Origin: Isotricha intestinalis
Taxonomy: Eukaryota; Ciliophora; Litostomatea; Vestibuliferida; Isotrichidae
Reading direction: 5' to 3'
DNA length: 54,284 nucleotides
Assembly (NCBI GenBank): GCA_023807065.1
Contig: JAJJLU010003555.1
Coordinates: forward strand, 1 to 54,284
In this document: one piece after another, positions 37,449 to 46,843 of the stretch
Layout: the number at the start of each line of letters is the position of its first letter
Numbering within the stretch: position 1 is the first letter of the stretch
The notes under the pieces: model-generated
The model's database searches: none
The model's input: the letters and a program-made list of their open reading frames with translations, nothing else
What the model was told of the DNA's origin: nothing
Translations under genes and position numbers: made by a program

Positions 37449-39187
37449 TTAACTATGTTCTCTTTTTTGTCTTAAAAATTGTTTATGTGAAGATTGAAAG
37501 TTTTTTAATTGGTTTTGAAAATTATCATTATCACTATCACTATCAGAAAAAAGATAAAAATTTTGAATACTTTTTTTAAGAAATTTATTGTAAAAATTAT
37601 CAAAATTTCTTTCTTTATTATCATCAAGAATTAAATCTTCATCATAATTTTTTAATTTTAATATTTCTTTATTAAAAGAATCATTAAAAGGATTAAAAGA
37701 TTTATTATTTTGAATATATCTATCAACAACAATCATATTAGATCTATTATATCTAATTCTTAATTTTAGATTATTTTCTTCATTATCACTTTTTTCAATT
37801 TCAGGTAATTCTAAAATTTTATGAATAGAAGTAAAATTACTTTTTGAACTATCAATAATATTTTTATCATTTTTTTCTTGTTTTTTCTTAACATTAATTT
37901 TTTCTTTTTGTTTTTTTTTCTTTTCAATATTTTCAGTAACTAAAGAACTTTGATGAGAAGTACTATCAGATTCACTTATTTGATTATTATAATCTTTAAC
38001 AATATTTTTTGGAGGAACAAATTCTTCTTTTTGTTTATCAATTGAATTTTGAATTTCTTTTAACATTTCTATATCTTTTTTAAATGATTCTTCTATTTCT
38101 TTTGGAACTTTTTCTCCTTTTAAAAATGCAATTTCACTTTTAAAAATATAATCATTGATTTTTATCATTATTTTTTTTAATTCTTCTTTTTGAATCATAG
38201 AATTTAAAATTGGAGAAATTAACTCATTTGATAATTTTTTCACATCTTTTATTTTTTCTAAAGATTCTAATTCATTTTGTTTATTTTTCCTAGTTTTCAT
38301 TTTTTCTCTTTCTCTTCTTCGAAAAGTAGTAGTAATATATTTATCAGTTGATTTTTGTTCTTTCCAAAATTTTCTTAAAAAACTTTTTTTAAAAACTTCT
38401 CTTCTAGTGAAAAAATATTGACTAATTTTATCAATATAAATTTCATATTGAGGATAATTTTCCCTTATTAATTCTTTAACTCGTTCTGGTGGAATTTGTT
38501 CTCCTGTTCCAATATCATTCTCTAATAAACTTATTATTTTTTCTAAATCTTCAAATTTAATTGAACAATCTACTAAATTTACTATAAAATTCATATCTAT
38601 ATTTGTTCCTTCATAATCTCTTTTTGAATTTTCTAATCTATTTTTTTCTGAATATATTATATAATGATCTGGTCTTTTAAATTCTTTTCTATTATATTCT
38701 ATATCATTTTTAAAATTTAAATCTTTTTTATCAGGTAAATTTTTATTTTGTGTTTTTTTATTTTTTTCTTTATTTTCTTTATTTTCATTATTATTATTAT
38801 AATTATCAATTTTTTCTGCATTTGGAATAATTATTATTTTCTTTTTGTTATAAAGTTCTAAATTTTTATTGAGATCATTTTCTATGTTTGAAAGTTCTTT
38901 CTTTGCATCTTGACCTGCATTTTCCATTACTTTTTTTAAGTCTTTCACTATTTGAATTGGTCTATTTTCATCAATTTTTCTTTGACGAATTCCAGTCCTC
39001 CTAAAAAATGGTTAAATCAAATTACAATTTAAAAAAAATTATTTTTTAATATAAAAACAAGGATATTTATACTTTAAGGTAAAGAAATGGAAAGAGTAAT
39101 ATTTTCTGATTGAAAATATTATTTTTTTAAGGAAAAATTCTTGGAAATTTTTGGGAAAAACAAAATTGAAATTTTATGAACTTACAT
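37449..39187 (-). CDS. Enhancer of polycomb (EPL1) homologue, NuA4/TIP60 subunit
   Basis: EPL1 bridges the MYST acetyltransferase to nucleosomes in the NuA4/piccolo complex. The main exon runs from 39000 to the TAA at 37451-37449. The EPcA signature is clear: NIDMNFIVNLVDCSIKFEDL, then FFTRREVFKKSFLRKFWKEQ, YITTTFRRREREKMKTRKNK and NELESLEKIKDVKKLSNEL. Codons 38999-38946 read in frame RTGIRQRKIDENRPIQIV, an RQRK-type N-terminus as in EPL1, but contain no ATG. A GTAAG...TTTTTTAG intron (39185-39001) places AT (39187-39186) before the G at 39000, making a split start codon and a 517-residue protein. Fallback start: ATG at 38927, which loses the RQRK part. The C-terminal half is charged and low-complexity. 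Confidence 0.78.
39001..39185 (-). other. 185-nt intron that appears to split the EPL1 start codon
   Basis: On the minus strand it begins GTAAGTTC and ends CATTTTTTAG. The upstream exon has an in-frame stop shortly before and no other ATG, so the only in-frame start is AT|G across the junction. The boundary is inferred, not proven. Confidence 0.5.
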
Positions 39188-39996
39188 TATGTTTTCTTCT
39201 TTACTTGAGTATTAAGGTATCTTTAGCTTAAATCATTAATTTAATGATTATATTATAATTAGTTATTAATTTTTTTTTAATTTTTTTCAAATCAACAATT
39301 CAATAAATTATTTATAATTTAAAAAAAATATTTTTATTAATTATGTTTAATTTCATTTTTCAAACTATTGTCTTAACTAAAAATATCAATAGTGTCTTCA
39401 ATTTTACAAGAAAAAATAACAAAAAAGAGATTGTTAATTAGTAGATTTATTAGATAATAAATACAGTTATAAATTTCAATATTATTAAATAGATAATAAA
39501 AGGAAAAATCAATATTATTAAATTAACAATTAACATAAATAAATTTAACATCAAACTTCATCATTTAATTTAATTGAATATTAAATTTATGAATAGTATT
39601 ATTTTAAGTATTTATAATAACTTAGTCTTTTAATTTTGATTTATTCTATAATATGTTATGAATATAAGAATTATATCAAAATATTTATATTGCTTTTTTA
39701 AACTCAGTTATTTCTTTAAATTATTTTCTTTAATATATTTGTGTAATATTTTTGAATAAAATTGAATTTTCATAAATTTAAAGCAATTCAGTCATTTTGT
39801 TTATCAAAAATCCTATAAATAGAAACATTATTATAATAATATAATGTTTTTAACAATAGAAAAAATACTTCAATTATAGTAGAAAAAACTTCAGAAGATT
39901 ATTTAAATGTAAATAATTAATTAATATTTTGTTTCTATAAATTAAGTTATTATTATATAAAAATCAAAAAAATTAAAATAATACTTTCAAATAAAA
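39188..39996. promoter_or_regulatory. Long divergent intergenic region, EPL1 / zinc-knuckle gene
   Basis: About 800 bases between divergent gene starts. It holds the EPL1 leader near the left end. A 15-base direct repeat (TCAATATTATTAAAT) occurs near 39477 and 39509. No RNA gene or credible coding frame was seen. Confidence 0.45.
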
Positions 39997-40920
39997 ATGA
40001 ATGAAAATGAACAAAATATTTTTTCAATAAATAAAACAATTAAATTAAAAGAAAATGAAGAAAATAAAAAAAATCAATATTTTAAAAATAAAATCCCAAT
40101 ATATTCAAAAAAAAGAATAATAGAAAGATGTTACAATTGTAATGAGAAAGGTCATATTCAAAAAAATTGTCCAAATATAAAATGTTACATTTGTAATGAG
40201 AAAGGACATAAATCAAAGTATTGTCCTTTAAATAAAAATAAAATAAATTATATAAATAAAATACCAAAATGTAAATATTGTCAAAATTATGGTCATTATT
40301 CAAATAATTGTTTAATTAATCCAGAAATAAATTTTCAAATAAATGAACCTTGTTATTTTTGTGGAAGTAAAAAACATTTAATTTGTTCAAATGATGATAA
40401 TACTTTTATTATAAGTGATTATGATAGTGATGATGTTATTATTTCTTGTGACGAAGATGATAGTGATTTAAATGAGAATTATTTTGGATATATTCAAAAT
40501 TTTAAAGTTAATACTGATAATTTTTATTCTATTTTAAATTTTTTCAAAAATGAAAATCAAAAGTTAAAAAATGATAAAAGTAAAATATTCATTAAGAAAA
40601 ATAAAAAAAGAAAAAATACTATTTTTTCAGATATTAAAGATGAAGATATTTCAAAAACTATTTTTTGTTATAAATGTGGAGAAAGACATTCATCTAAATT
40701 ATGTGGGATTGCAAATAAAGAAAATGATTTTATGTTAAAAATATATCAAGAAGGAAATTATAAAGTTAAAAATCCTTTAAAATATGAACCAATAGCTCCA
40801 AAAGAAGAGTTTACTATTAATCATCATTATAAAAATATTAATTATTATAATGATACTGATAGTAGTGGAGAATCATATGAAAAAATGTATAAAGACAAAA
40901 ATAGCGAAAATAAAAATTAA
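39997..40920 (+). CDS. CCHC zinc-knuckle protein, AIR/ZCCHC7-like
   Basis: A 307-residue protein with five zinc knuckles. Three are canonical C-x2-C-x4-H-x4-C: C45-C48-H53-C58, C63-C66-H71-C76, C92-C95-H100-C105. The fourth (CYFCGSKKHLIC, residues 119-130) has H-x2-C. The fifth (CYKCGERHSSKLC, ~226-238) has C-x3-H. An acidic Asp/Ser stretch (SDYDSDD, DEDDSD) sits between knuckles 4 and 5. Five clustered knuckles with irregular late members recall Air1/Air2 and ZCCHC7, the RNA-binding subunit of the TRAMP polyadenylation complex that feeds the nuclear exosome. CNBP-like proteins are an alternative, but their regular spacing is not seen. RNA binding is well supported; TRAMP membership is tentative. 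Confidence 0.75.
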   Translation: MNENEQNIFSINKTIKLKENEENKKNQYFKNKIPIYSKKRIIERCYNCNEKGHIQKNCPNIKCYICNEKGHKSKYCPLNKNKINYINKIPKCKYCQNYGHYSNNCLINPEINFQINEPCYFCGSKKHLICSNDDNTFIISDYDSDDVIISCDEDDSDLNENYFGYIQNFKVNTDNFYSILNFFKNENQKLKNDKSKIFIKKNKKRKNTIFSDIKDEDISKTIFCYKCGERHSSKLCGIANKENDFMLKIYQEGNYKVKNPLKYEPIAPKEEFTINHHYKNINYYNDTDSSGESYEKMYKDKNSENKN

Positions 40921-41015
40921 ATTAATTAAATATTATAAATTATTTAATTATCTTAACTTTTTTTTTATAATCTTTTTATCATATAAAAGGGATAAAAAAA
41001 TTTTAATTATTTAAA

Positions 41016-41573
41016 ATGGAAATTGAAATAGAATCAAATGTTAATAAAATTGAAAATACAAAGAAAATATTTTCTATTTATCACACAATAAAAAAACCTT
41101 ATATAATACCAAAAGCTGAAGCAAGAATAAAAAATGATTTAGTAGTTTTTAAAACAAAAAGATTAATATCAAATAAATATTTAATAAATATATCTCCTTA
41201 TTCACAAAGTGAAAATGGAAAAGATTTTATAATGAATATTGAATTTATAAACTTATTTAAAATACAAATAATATTTCTTGAAGATTATCCTTTTGTTCCT
41301 CCAATTATAAAATATATATCTGGGAAATTTTATGACAATTTATTTAATATAGATAATACTTTAAATATAAATTGTTTAAGAAAAGAAAAATGGTCTCCTT
41401 GTCTTGATTTAAATTCTATTTTTTATTCTATTGAATTGAAATTAGATGAAATTAATACTTTTTTTTCTAAGGAAAAAACAAGGAAAAGAAATTATTTTGA
41501 ATATCAAAAAATACATAATATTCCAGATATTATTGTTCCTTTTCATCAATTTAAAAAATTAAAAATATATTAA
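41016..41573 (+). CDS. Divergent ubiquitin-conjugating (E2) family protein
   Basis: A 185-residue protein with the UBC fold. FLEDYPFVPPIIKYISGKFY (residues 88-107) matches the 'PxxYPFxPPxI/V' strand-turn, and NINCLRKEKWSPCLDLNSIF (~117-136) matches the active-site stretch 'ICLDIL...WSP.L.I..vl', placing the catalytic Cys at residue 120. The HPN tripeptide normally found ~10 residues before the Cys is replaced by FNIDNTLN, so catalysis may differ. The first 45 residues precede the UBC core. It may act with ubiquitin or a ubiquitin-like modifier. It is 95 bases downstream of the zinc-knuckle gene on the same strand. Confidence 0.8.
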   Translation: MEIEIESNVNKIENTKKIFSIYHTIKKPYIIPKAEARIKNDLVVFKTKRLISNKYLINISPYSQSENGKDFIMNIEFINLFKIQIIFLEDYPFVPPIIKYISGKFYDNLFNIDNTLNINCLRKEKWSPCLDLNSIFYSIELKLDEINTFFSKEKTRKRNYFEYQKIHNIPDIIVPFHQFKKLKIY

Positions 41574-41748
41574 ATTTTCTATTTATTATTTAATGTAAAT
41601 TTAAATTAATTGAAATTATTTTCTTTTTTTGATTAATACAAATAAAAAAAATAAATAATATAATAATTTTTATATAATGAATAAAAATGAATGATAATTT
41701 TTCATAAAATAAAAATTAATTATAATAATTTAAATTTAAGACAAAAAA

Positions 41749-43047
41749 ATGGAAGAATATAAAGGAATATATTATGGAGACACAAGTGAACAACAATTTT
41801 ATGAAGGAGGAGCTCATTTCCGTTATATTGATTTATATAATAGATTAGAAAAATTATTTAAACAACAAATTCCAAATTCTTTTCGTAGCCCAGAACAAGT
41901 AATAAAAATATATAAATTATATATAATAAACAAATAGAATTCAAAAACAAGAAATAAAATATTAAATATAAATAAAAGTAAAACAGGAAATACTTCAATA
42001 TGTAATAATAACAAAATAAAAGAAACAAATATTTATATGAGTCAATTAAAGCACAATAATAAAAAAGAAAATAACAATAAATTAAACGGAAAAAAAGAAA
42101 ATGAAAATATGAAAAAATCAAATGGATTTCACACAAAAGATTCTTCAATAAATTCAATAAAAAAGCCACTTTCAGAGACAAGAAATAGGAAAATAATTAT
42201 AAATAAAAATAATCCTCCAAATACAATATTAAATTATAATTATAATTATAATAAGAGAAAAAGTAGAAAAAGAAATATTTCATTAAATCCAGATTATATA
42301 AATAGAACATTATCATCTCAAAATAAACAAAAAACAAGTTATAGTAATATAAAAAATATTGATTCTTCAATTGAAAAAAAAATCAGTAATAATAAAAGTT
42401 TAAATAGTAAAACTCAAAGAGCAAAAGAATATAGTATTAAAGTAAAAAAATATAATTTAGGAAATAGTTTAATTAGTAATAGAAGTTATAATAGTAAAAA
42501 TTCAAAAGGCAAAAATTATAATAAAATAAGAACTTGTTCAAGTATTTCAAGTAATTTTAATAATAATAATAATATTGATAATATTTATAATTGGAAAATG
42601 ATACCTAATCAAAAAAAATTCAATGAAAATAATAATCAAATTTTAATTAATGGAGCTTCTCAAAATGAAAAAAAAAATTACAACAATCAAAAATCAAGAA
42701 ATACAAAAAATAATTCTATTATTTTTTATAAAAGTAATTCTATTGAAAATAAAAAAATGAATGGTTTAACTTCTACAATAATGACTATTAATATGAAAAC
42801 TATGTATAAACCTATTAATGTTGAAAATGGAAATAATAAAAATAATAGTCAATTAAATCATTCAATTATTTTAAAAAAAATAAAGTCATTTAACAATAAA
42901 AACAATATAAGAAAAAATATTCCATCTAATTATGCTCAAATGTATTTAAGAAATAAATTAAAAAATACCATTGAAAACGGAATGGCAAAAAATAAATCAA
43001 TAATATATAATAAACCAAACGGATTAAACAATCAAAAAAAAAAATAA
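41749..43047 (+). CDS. Asn/Lys-rich protein with conserved YEGGAHF N-terminus, two exons
   Basis: Model: exons 41749-41898 and 41938-43047 joined across a 39-nt intron in phase 0, 419 residues. Without splicing, exon 1 ends at TAG 41935-41937. Exon 2 is open from its first base and leads without a stop into the long downstream frame, so the two are one gene. Exon 1 (YGDTSEQQFYEGGAHFRYID, then LYNRLEKLFKQQ) is a compact, non-repetitive 50-residue module. The rest is Asn/Lys/Ser-rich and basic, presumably disordered. Function unknown; the N-terminal module looks like a conserved targeting or binding motif. Confidence 0.75.
41899..41937 (+). other. 39-nt intron
   Basis: Begins GTAATAAAAA and ends CAAATAG, phase 0. 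Joins the YEGGAHF module to the Asn-rich frame, which is open across the junction. Confidence 0.8.
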
Positions 43048-43163
43048 CAAAATCAAAAAAATGAAATTTTTTTTTTCAAATAAATATTTGTAAATAAAAC
43101 TAATTAAAATAATAATTACTGAAAACAAAGAAATATAGCTATTAAACACAAATAAATTAAAAT

Positions 43164-43907
43164 TTAATCTTCTAAAACAACAACATTAACAAAATGACTA
43201 ATTTGAGTACAAGCATCAATAGCAATAACATTATCAGAAATATAAGGTTCAAAATTATCAATTTCACAATTCTCAAATTCTTTATGCCAAAAATTACTTT
43301 GAACATGACCACAAACAATAGTTTTTCCAGGGCAAAAAATTTTATTTTTACTCATTTCAAATCCATTAATCCATCTTGCATTATCCCAATCGTTTTTATT
43401 ACATTTCCTCCAATTTTTGTTATAACTTTTATCTTCATTTATTGGAATCCAACCATGAACAAAAATATATTGATTAGTCTCATAATAATCAATACAACTT
43501 TTATTATATTTTATCCATTCTTCATTTATTTTTGGTAAAGTCATTTTACCTTCAATTATTAAATCTAAATCTTTTATTTCTAAATTATGAAGTTCTAAAA
43601 ATGTTTCTATTGTCTTATTTGATATATCATTTGGTAAAGGAATTCCATTTCTATTTATTAAATCTTGAAAAAGATCTTCATGATTTCCTCTTATTAATAT
43701 TTTATGAGATAAATTATTTAAAAATGTTATTACTTCTTTATTCTTTGGACCACGGTCAATTGCATCTCCTAATGATATTAATATATGTTTGGGATTCTTT
43801 GGATCAAATTTTTTCTCTTCTAATGAAGAGAGTAATTCATCATAGTAACCGTGAATATCAGATACTATAAAATATTTGTGCTTTTTTTTATTAAAGCCAC
43901 TTCCCAT
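43164..43907 (-). CDS. Metallophosphatase, bacterial PPP type
   Basis: A 247-residue calcineurin-like phosphatase. Metal-binding motifs are complete and in order: VSDIHG (Asp17, His19), LGDAIDRG (Asp48, Arg52), IRGNHED (Asn75, His76), IFVHGWIP (His) and VCGHVQS (His). The length and the HGWIP / GKTIVCGH / AIDACTQISHFVNVVVL features are those of bacterial and phage Ser/Thr phosphatases rather than eukaryotic PP1/PP2A, suggesting bacterial origin. Base composition is like the neighbours, so any transfer is old enough to have ameliorated. The N-terminus MGSGFNKKKHK has a possible but weak myristoylation site. Substrate unknown: protein phosphatase or dinucleoside-polyphosphate hydrolase are both possible. 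Confidence 0.88.
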   Translation of the reverse strand: MGSGFNKKKHKYFIVSDIHGYYDELLSSLEEKKFDPKNPKHILISLGDAIDRGPKNKEVITFLNNLSHKILIRGNHEDLFQDLINRNGIPLPNDISNKTIETFLELHNLEIKDLDLIIEGKMTLPKINEEWIKYNKSCIDYYETNQYIFVHGWIPINEDKSYNKNWRKCNKNDWDNARWINGFEMSKNKIFCPGKTIVCGHVQSNFWHKEFENCEIDNFEPYISDNVIAIDACTQISHFVNVVVLED

Positions 43908-44018
43908 ATTTTTTTATTATTTCTTATTTTTATTTGGTTTTAAATTAAATATTGAAATTTCATTTTTTTTACTTAAAATTAAATATTAGTTTATCTTAAT
44001 ATCACAATAATTAATTTC

Positions 44019-44840
44019 TTAATAATTATATCTATTCCCACCTTTAAACCCTCTATAATCTTCATCTTCCCTTCTAAAATTTTCATAATTTCCTCTTCTA
44101 ATAAATCTCCCTCTGTAATTTCCATAATTTCCTCTTTGATTCCCTCTATTATTATTACCTCTATAATTATTATAATTACCTCTGTTATTATTATAATTCC
44201 CTCTTCCTCTATTATTATTATAATTACCTCTTCCTCGAGGATTATTATAATTACCTCTTCCTCTATTATTCCTAAAATTTCCTCTTCCTCTATTATTAGG
44301 ATAATTTCCTCTTCCTCTTCCTCTTCCTCTAAATCCGGCTTTATATCTTCCTCTGAAATTTCCATTTCTTTGATTTTTTGAATTCATTATGAAATTTATT
44401 GGATTTTGAGGATCAATAAAATTTTTATCTAATTCTTCCTTTTTTAAAGGATAAAAAAAGCCTTCTGTTTTATCAACAGGTTCTTCAATTGAAAATATAA
44501 TATCTAAACAAGGTAATCTTACTTGTTTATTATTATCTTTCTCATTGATATATGTATTTGAATAAGTTTTTTGTATAACATATAATCCTAAAACTTTTCT
44601 TCTTAAAATATCTTGAATTGATATTAATTTGTGGATTCCTTTTCCACGAGATTTTAAAGTAACATTAGGTAATTTTTTTATAATGAGAAGATATATTATT
44701 TTATCTAAAAGTTTTTTTATATCAAAACCTTTTATATCTGTTTTAACTCCAATTTCATTATTTTTTAATTTTTCATCTGGTTCTAAAGGTTTTAATCTAT
44801 ATGATAAATCCTGGGTATTTTCTTCTTTTTTTGGATCCAT
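44019..44840 (-). CDS. Alba-domain protein with RGG tail
   Basis: A 273-residue nucleic-acid-binding protein. Residues ~22-125 form an Alba domain: EIGVKTDIKGFDIKKLLDKI, then PNVTLKSRGKGIHKLISIQD with the conserved K-x-GKGI-K core, then ILRRKVLGLYVIQKTYSN. Residues ~160-262 are RGG/RGRGNYNN repeats, typical RNA-binding disordered sequence and arginine-methylation targets. In protists Alba-RGG proteins (Rpp25/Mdp2-like) act in RNase P/MRP, translation control and mRNP granules. Which of these applies cannot be told. Its start lies 150 bases from the divergent next gene. Confidence 0.88.
   Translation of the reverse strand: MDPKKEENTQDLSYRLKPLEPDEKLKNNEIGVKTDIKGFDIKKLLDKIIYLLIIKKLPNVTLKSRGKGIHKLISIQDILRRKVLGLYVIQKTYSNTYINEKDNNKQVRLPCLDIIFSIEEPVDKTEGFFYPLKKEELDKNFIDPQNPINFIMNSKNQRNGNFRGRYKAGFRGRGRGRGNYPNNRGRGNFRNNRGRGNYNNPRGRGNYNNNRGRGNYNNNRGNYNNYRGNNNRGNQRGNYGNYRGRFIRRGNYENFRREDEDYRGFKGGNRYNY
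44060..44360. repeat. Imperfect tandem repeat coding RGRGNYNN units
   Basis: On the plus strand, units of about 24-27 bases built on CCTCTTCCTC and ATTATTATAATTA recur roughly ten times, reading Arg-Gly-Arg-Gly-Asn-Tyr-Asn-Asn on the minus strand. The Arg-Gly-Arg codons make it locally richer in C+G than its surroundings. Confidence 0.8.
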
Positions 44841-44990
44841 GAAATTAAATATTAAAATTTAAAATTAATTAAATAAATATAATTAAATAGAATAGTAATA
44901 TTCTAAATATTAAAAAATAATTAATTCTTATGTTAATTGGTGATAACATTTTATAAAAATAAATTAGATGTTATATTTAATTTGTAAATA

Positions 44991-45836
44991 ATGAAAAATC
45001 AAAATAATAAAAGTGAAAATTATATTGATAGATTTCAAAAAAATAAAGAAAGACATAAAATAATGTATGAAAGTTATGATTTTAGAAATAAAAATCCTCA
45101 AATTTCAAAAAATAAAATAAATAAAAATTCTTTTAAAAAGACTTTTTTAAAAAATCAAATAAAAAGTATAATTGAAAAAGAAGAAGTAAATATAAGAAAA
45201 AGTAATAAGAAAGAATTACCAATTAAACAAAAATTAAATATTCCAAATTTTATTTTCGATAAAATTACTTCATTAAATAATAAATATTCAAAAAAAGATA
45301 TTTTGAATTTTGAAAAAAATGAAAAAGAAATATGTAATAATTTATTAAAAGGAATAGAACAATTAAAGAATGGAAAATTTATAATAAATTCTAATATATT
45401 AAATAAAAAAGATTCGAAAGAAAAACAAAGTATAACAACAAAAGAAACAGAAACAATAAATTATAGTGATAAAAAAAATATGAGTCAAATATCATTAATT
45501 AAAAAAAATTCAAAAGAAAAAAAACAAAATAAATTAATTAATTTAAGTAACAGCAAAAGAATAATTAAAATTGTTTTTCCCAAAAGTCCAAATGAATCAA
45601 AAAAAAGTTTTTCAAAAAAAAACTCTCCAATGAAATTAAAATATAATGACAACATAATTAATAATATAGATACAAATAAACAATTTCATATTTTTAATAA
45701 AAATAATAGTAAAAATACTTGTATTGAAAATAATATTTCTTGGAATATTTCTTCAATAAATTCAATGGAAAATGAAAAAAATAAAAATTCCAATTGTTTA
45801 AGTTTTCAAAAATCTTTATTAGACTTTTTAAAATAA
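44991..45836 (+). CDS. Hypothetical Lys/Asn-rich protein
   Basis: I do not recognise this 281-residue protein. It is basic and mostly low-complexity. A more complex, helical stretch at ~83-125 (LNIPNFIFDKITSLNNKYSK; EICNNLLKGIEQLKNGKF) may be the functional part. No Cys clusters, membrane segments or enzymatic motifs. It is convergent with the TMEM33 gene, 146 bases away. Confidence 0.62.
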   Translation: MKNQNNKSENYIDRFQKNKERHKIMYESYDFRNKNPQISKNKINKNSFKKTFLKNQIKSIIEKEEVNIRKSNKKELPIKQKLNIPNFIFDKITSLNNKYSKKDILNFEKNEKEICNNLLKGIEQLKNGKFIINSNILNKKDSKEKQSITTKETETINYSDKKNMSQISLIKKNSKEKKQNKLINLSNSKRIIKIVFPKSPNESKKSFSKKNSPMKLKYNDNIINNIDTNKQFHIFNKNNSKNTCIENNISWNISSINSMENEKNKNSNCLSFQKSLLDFLK

Positions 45837-45982
45837 TATTATGTGTATAATTTTAATGAACAATGATCTTTAATTTATTCATTTATTTATTTTAATTTAA
45901 AATTTTATATAGTCTTTTAAATTATTTTTATTTTGAAATAACTAATATATCATAACTCAATAAAAAAAAAGATTATTTTATC

Positions 45983-46747
45983 TTATTTTTTTTTAAACAA
46001 CTTGTTATTAATTTTCTGAAAACTTATTCTAACATATTTATCATAATAAAATAAATAAATTAAAAAAACACTATAAATAAAACCATTATAAAAAGGAGTC
46101 CATTGAACAATAATTCTTGGAATTAATAATAATCCAATTATTATATATGAAAAACCTCTTGCTTGAAAAACTTTATCTTTATGATCTATTATTTTTTGAA
46201 AGTAAGTTTTAATAAATTTAAATATTCTTAAATAATCAACTAAATATTCTCCAATTGAATATACTGAAGTACAAGTAAAAGGAAATAAATTAAAATAATT
46301 TATTTTATCTAATTTCAAATATAAACTGTATAATAATAAATGAAAATGTTCTTCTTCTAAAATTAATTTAATTGGATTTGTTTGAAAAAAATTCAAAAAA
46401 TTTATTCTTAAAAATCTCAATGAAATTACAACAATTGCTACATTTAATATATATTTTGGCATTAATAAATTCATAAAATAAATACACCATAATACACATT
46501 CTATTGCATAAAAAAAATGTTCTGTTATTGATTTTTTTTTGATATTTTTTTTCTTATTTGGTTCTTCATAAACATAATTTATATCAAAATCAGGATCTAC
46601 TTTTAATTTATAAAATTTTTTCCTTGCTTTTAATATTTTATCACCTGTTATAGGAGGAGAAATATAAACATTCTTTGAAAAATATTCTTTATATTCTTCA
46701 GAATTTTTCCAATCAAAGTTTAAGAATTTTTTATATTTTTCTTCCAT
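45983..46747 (-). CDS. TMEM33/Pom33-family membrane protein
   Basis: A 254-residue multi-pass protein. The family resides in the ER and nuclear envelope; Pom33/Tts1 shape tubular ER and help place nuclear pores. Hydrophobic segments lie at ~82-105, ~110-122, ~135-165 and ~198-230. LILEEEHFHLLLYSLYLKLD matches the family core 'LLED..HYLLYSL', followed by INYFNLFPFTCTSVYSIGEY as in 'SIFPVLLFSLLH'. The length agrees with human TMEM33 (247). The soluble N-terminal 75 residues (ARKKFYKLKVDPDFDINYVY) are an extension not present in animals. It is divergent with the phosphotransferase gene across 96 bases; both act in ER membranes. Confidence 0.82.
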   Translation of the reverse strand: MEEKYKKFLNFDWKNSEEYKEYFSKNVYISPPITGDKILKARKKFYKLKVDPDFDINYVYEEPNKKKNIKKKSITEHFFYAIECVLWCIYFMNLLMPKYILNVAIVVISLRFLRINFLNFFQTNPIKLILEEEHFHLLLYSLYLKLDKINYFNLFPFTCTSVYSIGEYLVDYLRIFKFIKTYFQKIIDHKDKVFQARGFSYIIIGLLLIPRIIVQWTPFYNGFIYSVFLIYLFYYDKYVRISFQKINNKLFKKK

Positions 46748-46843
46748 AATAAAATTCTCAAAAAAAAATAATCAAAATCAAATAAAAAAATATTAAACAA
46801 AGAAAATTCAAAATAATAACATTAAAAAAACCCATTAAAAAAA

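Noticed and set aside
43532..43870. Hydrophobic plus-strand frame
   Set aside because: Antisense of the metallophosphatase, whose motifs are intact on the minus strand.
44060..44360. Repeat array considered as CRISPR
   Set aside because: Units are contiguous, vary in codon steps and encode RGG protein repeats; there are no unique spacers and the genome is eukaryotic.
43991..44365. Poly-Glu/Ile frame and its plus-strand Ser/Ile counterpart
   Set aside because: Both are shadows of the RGG repeat of the Alba gene, which has a real domain in its frame.
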